From NCBI GenBank assembly GCA_008973525.1, contig WACJ01000514.1:620001-684000 (forward strand): a stretch of 64,000 bases of DNA, read 5' to 3'. Positions within the stretch are counted from its first letter, which is position 1; the number at the start of each line of letters is the position of its first letter. The translations under genes and the position numbers were made by a program. Under the pieces are notes generated by a model. It was not told where the DNA came from. It ran no database searches and was given only the letters and a program-made list of their open reading frames with translations. This document shows, one piece after another, positions 1 through 10,500 of the stretch. The DNA is from Stenopsyche tienmushanensis (Eukaryota > Arthropoda > Insecta > Trichoptera > Stenopsychidae).

Positions 1-1
1 A

Positions 2-178
2 CGACCTGTTCAATGGAAACAAAACCGTATGAGATACCATGTGGAAACATATTTTAGAAAAGCAGTTAATCGACCTTTTTTAACAACAGTTAGTGATAGA
101 CAAAACTTGTATAATTTTCCTAGAAAATGGAAACAAGTAGCTACGGTCTCTGCTTATGTCAATGCTCCAGCTGAATAA
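2..178 (+). CDS. C-terminal end of an unrecognised gene (partial)
   Basis: Codons run without interruption from base 2 to a TAA at 176-178, giving 58 residues that begin RPVQWKQNRM and end AYVNAPAE. The segment is rich in aromatic and basic residues (several W, Y, R, K), unlike the surrounding AT-rich noise, and is followed by AT-rich sequence with AATAAA-like signals near 440-480, as expected for a 3' UTR. The 5' part lies outside the window, so neither length nor domain structure can be judged. I do not recognise the family; a small basic mitochondrial or ribonucleoprotein component is possible but that is only a guess from composition. Confidence 0.6.
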   Translation, partial: RPVQWKQNRMRYHVETYFRKAVNRPFLTTVSDRQNLYNFPRKWKQVATVSAYVNAPAE

Positions 179-684
179 TTGTTATGTTATTTTAATACGT
201 TTAAATGGCACATAATTACGGAATGGACTTTTGAGGATCATCATTTAATTTCGTAATATTTATTAGCATTTATAAAACTTATTAATATAAATTAGATATG
301 TGCTTCAAAATCCACTGATCATTTTGATTGCCTAAACGTTCCTATTAAACATATTAATGGTCAATTATTATGAAATTCTAAATTACTTTCCAAAACAACA
401 AGTCATTTCCTTGTGTAAAATGAAGATGACCCTCTAATTTTAATAAACAGCTTATTTTATTTAAATTAAAATAAATAAAAATGTAATTAATTTTAAATGT
501 ATTAACACTATAAATACCGCCCGCACTCAAACGTATTTATTTAACATGTTGTATGGAGATGTCCGCGGCATACATTTGAAAAACATTATATTTTATACTT
601 AATGCTATTTTTTTAAAACATAAATATAAAATTGGATTACATTTAAAAATCCAGCCTAAAGAGCCTGGGGAGCCTGAGAAGTAT
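179..684. other. 3' UTR and intergenic DNA
   Basis: AT-rich sequence after the first gene. AATAAA-type hexamers occur near 440-480 and would fit the polyadenylation site of the gene ending at 178. Nothing else is recognisable. Confidence 0.4.
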
Positions 685-846
685 GGGGGCGTCCGCCCCT
701 AAGTATCAACGAGGCTCCGCAGCCTCGACACGGACTCGCAGCATACGACAGACCCCTTTATTTTACCTCCGTAGAGGGGGCAATTCTTTATCTCCGACCG
801 CTCATCGCAACACAGAAAAGGATGAGTCCTCATAAAGAGAGGGAAA
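685..846 (+). repeat. GC-rich dispersed repeat, family 1, copy 1
   Basis: A GC-rich island in AT-rich surroundings that matches 25949-26115 in the same orientation. Shared blocks include GGCTCCGCAGCC, GACTCGCAGCATACG, ATTTTACCTC.GTAGAGGGGG and a terminal AAGAGAGGGA. Neither copy has an open reading frame or a tRNA-like promoter, so the class is unknown; a retrotransposon UTR or a short GC-rich element are both possible. Confidence 0.6.
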
Positions 847-1514
847 CAATTAAAACATTGTGATATTTAATAATAGAGTTTCAAATATAAATAAAATTGA
901 GTACTTATCTTATCAAATTATTTTATTGAGAAAACAAATCATCATCATTTTTTTTAAATGAGAGATTATATAGCATTATTATAATAGTTCTCACGGGAAA
1001 GACTTCTAGAAACTCTCTTTACTTCTCTCCAAAAGGGCCAAAATTATTTTTCACTCAAAATACAACATAACAACGCATTTCCTTTTGTTTGGCCGGGAAT
1101 TTGACACATCGTGTACATATAGTCCAATTATATGATAAATTTCATATAATAATCGCGGAAGACTTTTTTTTTTAAATTCCGCCAAAATAGATATTACATT
1201 ATAAACGTAATAAGAAGACACATCTTCGTACGAGTGTCGAACTCGTTTATAAATGCGCTTTTCGACGGCTAATCATTGCATTGCGTGATTAGAGATGGAG
1301 ACTCTTCGCCAGTGAAAGTATTTCATCAACGGTAGTCGTTTTATTCCGGTAGAATTTGGCTGGGTAGAATCAATGCTCGATCGTTGCAATCATCATCATC
1401 ATCATTATGCCAACGCACCCGGAAATTGTTCAATATCACAACAATGGAATATCAAGTTCAAACGTCTGATTTGGCGTTATTGTTTTTTGATTCCGTGATT
1501 TTTTCGGTTTTTGT
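847..1514. other. Upstream region of the lipase gene
   Basis: No gene is convincing here. A short ORF starting at ATG 1373 contains six consecutive histidine codons and ends at 1498; it could be a first coding exon if a weak donor at 1476 (GTTATT) is used to join phase-correctly to an exon starting at 1552. The T-rich stretch before 1551 ends in TTTTGCAG, a good acceptor, which makes the start of the lipase gene ambiguous. Confidence 0.3.
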
Positions 1515-4500
1515 ATGAGCGATTCAGTGCAATTTTGTTTTTGTTTTGCAGAAATATCGCGAGGATGGGCACCACGAGCTCAGGATTTGGACGAGGCGGC
1601 TGATGAGGTTCATGATGCGGAAATTCTTCAGTCGGTCATCGCTTCCATGGAAAAATGGAATCGAAAACACACTCATTCCAGGTGATTATCTTTAATATAT
1701 CATTATAACAATTGATTTAACAATCATGTGATTTAAAATAAAAGAATATGGATGCTTAATACTTAAATTTAAAAAAACATCGCGTAATACAAATTCATGT
1801 TATACGAGGTTTGAAGTATGTATTTTTTTTTCGTTTTATTCTTTTTCAAGATTTGTTGTGGGTTTCCATCATCAGAGAACTCTGGAATATTTCTGGTTTT
1901 AGTCTTCAAAATATTTCTTCGATGTCAAGAATATCCTTGTCTTCAAAACTTTCCAACCACCAATATCACGACAAATGTTTATTGTCTTTTGGTATTCATC
2001 TTCTATCGATGGTAAAACATTTTCTCAAGAGACTACTTCTGGCCACAGCTTTATTCAGCAAGAATTTAAAGTGGATTGTTTTATTTTTTAACGGATGCAG
2101 AAACAATATCGACACATTTTCGAATAGTAATTACTATAATATGCTTCATATATTGAAATTATACCCCAGTCTAAGGGTTGGATTATATATGTAGTTTATA
2201 ATTCAACCATGTTATATAAACATGTCACAATTTATACAAACGTGTTGTATAAAAACGTGTTAAAAGAGGTCCTACTGTATGTTATAGATCAAACATATTT
2301 GAGTTGATCTTGGATAATTAGGACAATATATTGATTTCTTTTTTGCATTTATTCTCGCTTCCTAAAGTTTGAGAATTTGACTCTTCTTCTGTTAACATAG
2401 AAAACCAATTTCTTCTATTATTATAATAGGTTTGCCCTATGGATTATTATAAACTTCTAAATGGTGAGATAACTTTTTTGATTCCTTTCCACTGATCATT
2501 TCTGCGATAATTTTCATCAACTTTTCATCCATAAATAATGGAAGGACTTCATCCAGGTTAATATCAAAAGATAATTCCATTGGAAACCCATTTTTCCTTG
2601 TGGATGTAAATCATTATTGTTTGTTGGTAAACTGATCTAATAAACCACCAGCACTGCAAAACTCACCATTTCACCATCATTACTCTTCTCATTTTCAATT
2701 ATATTTTTACACCGTCCAATAAACACTATGAAGATACAAAATCACTGATTTGTTTGTTAGAAAAAGGAAACTTCTCGACTGAATTAAGGTTTTTTGTTAA
2801 GTGTAGTGAAATATTACAGTCCTCTTGCCACAAAATTGAGTCGAGCAACCCATTGTTACATTTTACTTCCAAGTATACACTACATACAAAAATTAATAAC
2901 ACAAACAGTATAGGAGATATCAGTTTAATTATTTTTTCCACATTATGGGGACATTTAAAGACAGTCCACTGCATTATCCATACTAAACCTATTATTTTAT
3001 GCTTTCCGCGGAAAATCGCCCAAAAAATGCTATGATTTACATAGAAAAAGTGAAGATGTGTTCTATGGGTTTTTAAAAACCGCATAACTTTGAAACAGCT
3101 TTATAAAATATATCCAAAATCGCATAAAAAAAATTAATATAAAAACAGGAAAACAATAAGGCAATTAAAAAATAACATTTTTGGTAACATTTAAAGGACA
3201 TCTTGCATCATTGGTAAAACTTTAAGGATGTCTGACTTCTGACATCTCAAATGTCAGACATCCATTAGAGAAATACTAATTATTTTTATTACAAACTATC
3301 ATCGCTGTATGATAATTTTCGTTGCGATTTTCGATATGACACAAAATCGCTCTCTTCTTCCAAAGAAATATTATACCCAGTGTCAATGTCATCATTTTTA
3401 TGTGTAGATTTTTCTTTTCAACAAATAATTCATAATTAGTAAAGATCTCACTATGGTCTCTAACTCAAAAAATAAATAAATCACACAATGGCGATTAGAG
3501 GATCGGCCAAGTTGCCGCATCACTAAAATATCTATAATTCCGTAAGTAATTGGAATTTTGGAAATTCCTTTGATGAATGTATTTTTAAAAGTCGAAACAT
3601 TGGAAAAATGCAAAAAAACGAAATCATTTTTTTTCAAAATTCTAAACTATTGTAGAATAAAGGGCATGGTTGTATATTCAGCGATAGCAGATACCATAAG
3701 ATTTATACAGTCCCAAATTTCGGTTAGAGTTGATGATTTATTTCCTATTTCATCCAAAATATCTCGATACGTATTCTTCATGGGATTTTTAAAAAACGAA
3801 AAAATTGCTTTCAAAAAACCGCATAACTTCGAAATCGCACAAAAAAAAGTCGCCCTAAAAGAGGTTTGAGTGTACATCAATTGTTTGCTCACAAGGGCCC
3901 TACTCTATAATTTGGCTACCATCTTGCCTATCATCTTTTTGTTTCTGTTAGCTTGGTCAATCCAGAGTATCGGATTTAATGAAAGGGGAAGTGTACACTT
4001 TAATAATAAAAAAAAAATTACATTTTCAATCGACACATCTCCAGCTAATATGGCATAGTTAACTTTCACCAAATCGCTGTATTTTCGTAGGACTGCATTG
4101 AATGCCCAGAGAGTTCTTTATCGATATCACCAGACCGAAATCTCTCAAACCAGTTGTGGTAGGTTCTTTCGATAAACAAACAGGCTTCTTCATACACACT
4201 CGTGACAGCTCTCTAAAAGCCTGCAATTTCTCCCTCGTTTATGACACATTGAAATGTGTGTTTTTTTCATTCATTGTCTTATTTTTTCTTCCCATATAAC
4301 ACAAAATTGATATGGCTCACGGCTGTAATTAGAGTGAGAAACTTCGCCTCAATGGCACAAGACAAAAAATGTTAATACGACCAGTTTCAAAATTAAACAT
4401 TAACGACCTTCGTATAGCGGCCAGCAGCTACTACAAATTAATAATGTGGCCGATTTTATGAGGTGAAATGGATTGCAGTTCTCAACGCATTAACCTTTAT

Positions 4501-7500
4501 ATTTCGAATTGCATCCATGGGCATTTCAACGGAAATAGCGCTCTTCTGATTTTCTCTTTTCGTAAAACCAGTTTTTTATTATTCCTAAAATCTCATCAAT
4601 GCACCTACAATGAAAGGCTAAAATATCGACATGAAGATCCGCTTCTAGGTTTTAACGTCGCGTCGAAATGATTTCTAAAGTCGAACGTTTGAGTTTAATT
4701 CGCCGCCGAACTCTGGTGCTTGTAAATATTTATTGTAACGATGATGTGTATGATTAATAATTGGATTACATATATGGACCGATTGCATATAAAATAGACA
4801 CGTTTGATGATCGATAGGTACTTTCGTTCGTATGATATGAGAGAAAGTTACAGGAAACAATGACATTGTAGTGTGAATACCAATTCGCTTATAATTCGTA
4901 TATGAATGAATAATAATCTAAATTATAGCAATAATTATTAACTGATTTGAGGCTCAATAAAAAATTGTTAATGTTTTATTATAATCTGTATTAGGGTGTA
5001 CCATATGAACGTTCGGAATTCGTAGTTGATAATTAAAACGCCACAACTTTCACCAAATAAAATTTATTCAATCGAAACAATTCTCCAATAGCTTCAATAG
5101 TCTTTAATCAATAAGAAACTAAATTAATATACTTATTCTATTTTTATTAATAATCGCACTTTTAAAATTGCGGAGCGTTGTTTTGGAGCAGTATGGGCTC
5201 ATGTATGTATATTATCTACAATTGGCTATTTAATTTTTAGTTTTTAAAGCATATTTTAGATATTATGACAGTATGTACAATATTTGATATTTAACTCTTT
5301 GCACTCGAGAGGTGAGTCTCGCTCACCACTCGGTTTGATGCAGAAACTCGACGCACAGCAGTAGCTGTTTACGTTTAGTTCATTTGAAGCAGGTCTCTAC
5401 GCTCTTCTGTATAATCTTATGAAGTATAACACGACACCCATTCAAATAGTTAAAATTTTCTTATCTGAATTTATTTCAAAAAATGCTGTGCATCGCATAT
5501 TGACTGAAAATTTAGACATGAGAAAGCTGTACGCAAGATGGGTGCCGCATTTGCTCATGATGTAACAATAACAGCGTCGTGGTGATGCTTCAGTCGGGCA
5601 TTTGACGATGTTTCATAGCAATAAGGTCGAGTTTTTACATCAATTCAGGATGGAACATGGGTCCACCACTTCACATCTGAAACAAAGAAACATTGAGGGT
5701 CATAAATTAGTAAGATATTATGGGTGAGGGGGAAGTCTGGGCTCGTTTGCAACCTTATTTGGCACGAATCACCTATGTAAGTTAACATCTCAGGGGGGTT
5801 TTGTGACCGGAGATTCGTGTGTCCAACCGGTCCACTTTTCGGACCACTGATATGACAAATGAGCGCCTTGAAATCAGACGCCATACCTGAAAATTTCTAC
5901 GGAATGATTACAAACTCTCATCATAAAACGAAGTTGTCCGAAGAAGACTGAACGAATGGGTTGTTTAGTCCAGTCCAGTTGCGCCCGTGGCGGGCGACTG
6001 CTTTGTCACCCCCTTGTTACGGACCAGTATTATTGTAATACTTGCCACACAGCAAAATCACAGACACTAATTTTTAAGAAATCATATTCATAAAGGTGTA
6101 AAAATATATAAAATGTTAAGATATAAAAGTTTTATACATTCATTTGTGTGTGTAATGATTTTAAGTTAAGATTTATAAGGGTTAATAGTAACAATTATTC
6201 CGTTTTTAAAGACCCATACCTTTATCGATTTCAAACAATAAAACCTGTAAAATATTGCGCAGATCTTTCTCAATCGCGGTCGATTTTTGACAAAATGAAA
6301 TTCCGAATTTTCATGTGTAACAATGCAATATACGTGTGTTTTTACAAACGATCTAATCTATTGATTATCATAGGCAATGAAGCGTTGAATCAATTAAGAA
6401 ACGCAAAATTATTTTTTCAGAATCAAACGCTCCCAGCCCAACAGTGTCTGCTACGACCAAATAGGATGCTTCGAAGATTCAGGTCCATTTGGTTATTTGG
6501 AGATGCTACCAAGTTCACCTCAAGAAATCAACACACGATTTCTCATGTACTCCACCAGAAGCAGGTAAATCTTGATGTATTTTTTTCACGCGTTTAAACA
6601 CAATACGTAATTCAAGAACGAATAAAAATCGAAACCGGTTCGAATATTACACACTTTGCTTGCGTTTAAAATCGCAAAACAACCACAACGCTACCGCACC
6701 ATTAAATTTTTCTGCGGTTTCGGCGCTCACGTTGCAGAAATATTATAGCAGAAGAAAGTGAAAAGTGTTTGAATATCGTATTACCATTAATATTCCTATT
6801 TCGGCTCTCGATAATTACATGATAAGTAGAATGCTAAACAAGCGTGTTTGTGATTCAAAAAATAAACGAAATGCATTGGAATCTGTTCTTGTCGAATATT
6901 ATACGACCGCAGTGTGTGATTTAAATCACGACCATATTTGTGAAATATAATACGCATTGAATTTCAAAAGTATACGTGAAAAATCGAATATTAGGGGTAC
7001 CGGATTAAAATTTCGTTTTTTGACATCATCGTATTCAACGGTCGGTTGCTGATATGTTAACATGTATTTCATTTGTAATTGATTGGTGGGCATCTAAAAC
7101 ACAACTTTAAACATAATTTACATTTTGCACTATATTCCATAATATAATAAGCAAATTTTAAATAAAAAAGTAAATCTATACCGGTTCAAATGTGTCAAGA
7201 ATTATTTAAATTAGAGGAATATTCAATATCTAGCGATAGGCGATGATAAGTGGATTATGTATTCTAAACAATGTCACAAAACAATGGCTTTCTAAAGGGC
7301 AAATACCATTGGCAATGCCAAAATCAAACCTAACAGCCAAAAATGTAATTTTGGTTATATTGTGGGATTGTAAAGGAACCATTTATTGTGAAATTCTTGA
7401 ATATGGCCAAACGATAACGGCATAATTCCAATGTAATCAGCCGGTATGAATAAAAGAAGCAATTCGTATAAAAATACTTTAATATGAGACTATTCAATGG

Positions 7501-10500
7501 AGGAAGCATATTTTTCAACGCGATAATGCGAGACCTCATGCAGTTAAAATTGCTCTGCTTAAATTAAGGGCATTTGAATGAAATGTAATTATTCATCCAC
7601 CATATTCACTTGATCTTGTTTCTGAAAGATGTAGCTATCGATGGAATATACATATATTGTAACGTGGAAGGAAATCCTTGGAAAATTGCAAGCCTATCAG
7701 TCTCCGATTTTCAATGGATTTCTGCAAAGGAGTAATGATACTCGAATGATGGTGCCACTCCCGATCTCGCATGAGGTATCATCACATTAGCGGCGAATCA
7801 TCAAAACAGCAGCAGACTCTCAAAATATCGTCAAATTGTCAAAAGAGCAACGAGTTTTCAAAAAGGGACTCGGTGGTAATCAAAGCAAGACCAAAGCAAA
7901 CGCCAGGGAATGACGTGTTCCGTCGTTCATCGTAGCCGACTCGTGGGCCGGGACCATTGTCACGGATTGTGCCGCGATTGATCTTGATAGACCACGCATC
8001 GCCAGCGATTTTGTTACAATATAATTAATAATTGATATTTAAATAAAAAAACGAAATTTTCATTCAGTACCCCTAATATAGGGTCTCTCAATAAGGACGC
8101 TCGAAATTTATTAGGTTATAGCGGCCGTATTGTTGAAGCAAAATCTCTCAAATTTATTGTAAATTATTTAGTAATATATGGCAAATTATCATGGAAGGTT
8201 ATAGCGTTGAATAACATGTGAAAATTATCAAATTTTACTTTCAAAATTAATTCGTTCAGTTCGAGAAACGTTACGCCAAAAACATAATTTTTAGCGACGA
8301 GCCCCATTTTTAGATAAATTAATATGTGAACCAGCAAAATTGTCAAATTTGGAAGGATACCAATCTAATAGGACGGTGCTACATGTCAGACAGCGCATGC
8401 CACGATGGACATTCTGCACATACGATTTAATGCCTATAGATTTATAAGAGTCCTTTAGATTTTAGCCTATAAACCGCAAACAATTGATACCCTCAAAATC
8501 AACATAACGAACACCATCCAGCAAATTCAGCCAGATTTATGAGACAGTCATCGAAAATTTTGCCTCCTGAATACGCGCCATCAAGCAAAACCGCAGCGGA
8601 CATGTGAACGACGCTCTTGACAGATCTTAACATCGGAAATAAAATTAAAACATTCATTTTTATTCAAATTAGGATATTATTAACGCTATATTAATTTTGT
8701 ATTCAAATGCATCTTGATTTAATGCTTAAAAATGTTTCATACGGGGAAATCGCCTTTATGAATTATGCATATTTTAAATGGAATAGCAAGAAATAATTTT
8801 TTTTTTATGTTAATGCGAAATTCCTTGCTGTACAATCACTCAAGTCAAATAAACATCAATTATAACAAAGGAAATAATTGCATTGCATGTTTTTACAGGG
8901 GAGACATTCCGTTGCTGGATGTACCATTTGGTAACATGTCGACGACATGGCGATGGGCAGATAGAGCTTTCAACTCTTCGATTCCGACCAAAGTAATAGT
9001 CCATGGCTTTGGATCCAATTGTGATCACGTCTGGGTTTATGAAATGAGATCAGCGTTAATGGCAGTGGTAAAATATTTTCACACATATTTAAATTCTTAA
9101 TTAAATAATGCACTTTAAATATACTTGTTTTTACTACCTTTAACAGGAAGAATGTAACGTTATTTGTGTCGACTGGGAAGCTGGAGCCGTAATACCAAAT
9201 TATGTAAGAGCCGCTGCAAACACTCGCCTCGTGGGCAAACAATTAGCTATGCTGTTAGAAGGCAATTATACACATATTTAAATTTTAAATATTATTTTTA
9301 TTCCTAAATACTAATATGATAATATTATTCACAGGCTTGGCAAGTAATATAGACTTAAAATTTGAAAACGTGCATTTAATTGGATTCAGCTTGGGAGCGC
9401 ACGTTGCTGGATTTGCAGGATCTCAGCTTAAAAATATCTCCAGGATTACAGGTCAATATAACAAGAACATGTTGTTTTAATATTAAGGCATACAATAGCT
9501 TTTACAGTAAAAAAAATGAATACGACGAGCATAAAATAATGTATGGAGATTTAAGTGGCCGTTAGTCACGCCATATTATCTGCCTACCTATGACCTCTTT
9601 AAGGCAGGATGTACTCACAATGTGGATATACATTCCATGACACTGAAATCACTTTTGTTTTATCATTACTCTTCAAGAAGATTTAATAGCAGGCAATCAA
9701 TTGTTAAATTCAATCGTAATATGTAAATAAATTGCAGGTCTTGATCCCGCTGGTCCATTGTTTGAAGCTCAAGATCCACGAGCGAGGCTCGACAGCACCT
9801 GATGCAAAATTTGTCGACGTTATTCATTCAAATGGGGAGAATTTAATTTTGGGCGGGCTAGGATCTTGGCAACCGATGGGACATGTAGATTTTTATCCGA
9901 ACGGAGGACGCATGCAGACGGGTTGCTCGAATTTATTCGTGGGTGCCGTGACGGATATAATTTGGTCTTCGGCAATCGAAGGAAGATCTCTTTGCAATCA
10001 TAGAAGAGCTTATAAATTTTTTACTGATTCTGTATCACCCAAATGCCATTTTCCTTCATTCCCGTGCACGTCTTATGATGAATTTTTAGCCGTGAGTATA
10101 AAAAAATGTATGAATTACCTCAAATATTGCTAATATTCATATGGTACTGAGACTTTATTACGTTGCAGGGTAATTGTTTTGGGTGTAACGGTGAAAGGAG
10201 ATGTGGTAATATGGGTTATTATGCTGATCGTTCTAGCGGACGAGGACAATTATATTTGTTAACGCGAGACGAAGAGCCCTTCTGCGGTACAATTTACCTT
10301 TATTGATTACTTTAGAAAATAGTAAGCATTGTATTGTATTTGCAATAAAAGATTTTTGTATTTTAGCTCACCAATATCATGTTAAGATTGAAAGCTCTAG
10401 GAATAACAATCAATCCCTTGTAAGTTATGGACGTATAATGTTAGCGCTAGTTGGTGATTCGGGACTGAATGAAACATTTCCAATGACTAGGTAAAGTCGT

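Noticed and set aside
2726..3085. 119-codon minus-strand frame
   Set aside because: It runs from unique sequence into the non-coding family 2 element and is not preserved in the second copy.
5278..5420. piggyBac-type element end (TTAA plus CTCTTTGCACTCG)
   Set aside because: No inverted partner end, second TTAA at a sensible distance or transposase was found.
6148..6597. 149-codon plus-strand open frame
   Set aside because: The conserved lipase exon 6421-6564 (VCYDQIGCFEDS) uses another frame, bounded by good splice sites.
9750..9810. Lipase as a pseudogene because of the stop at 9800
   Set aside because: All splice sites, catalytic residues and the downstream frame are intact, and the same kind of +1 shift occurs in RUVBL1 and the transporter, so an assembly error is likelier.
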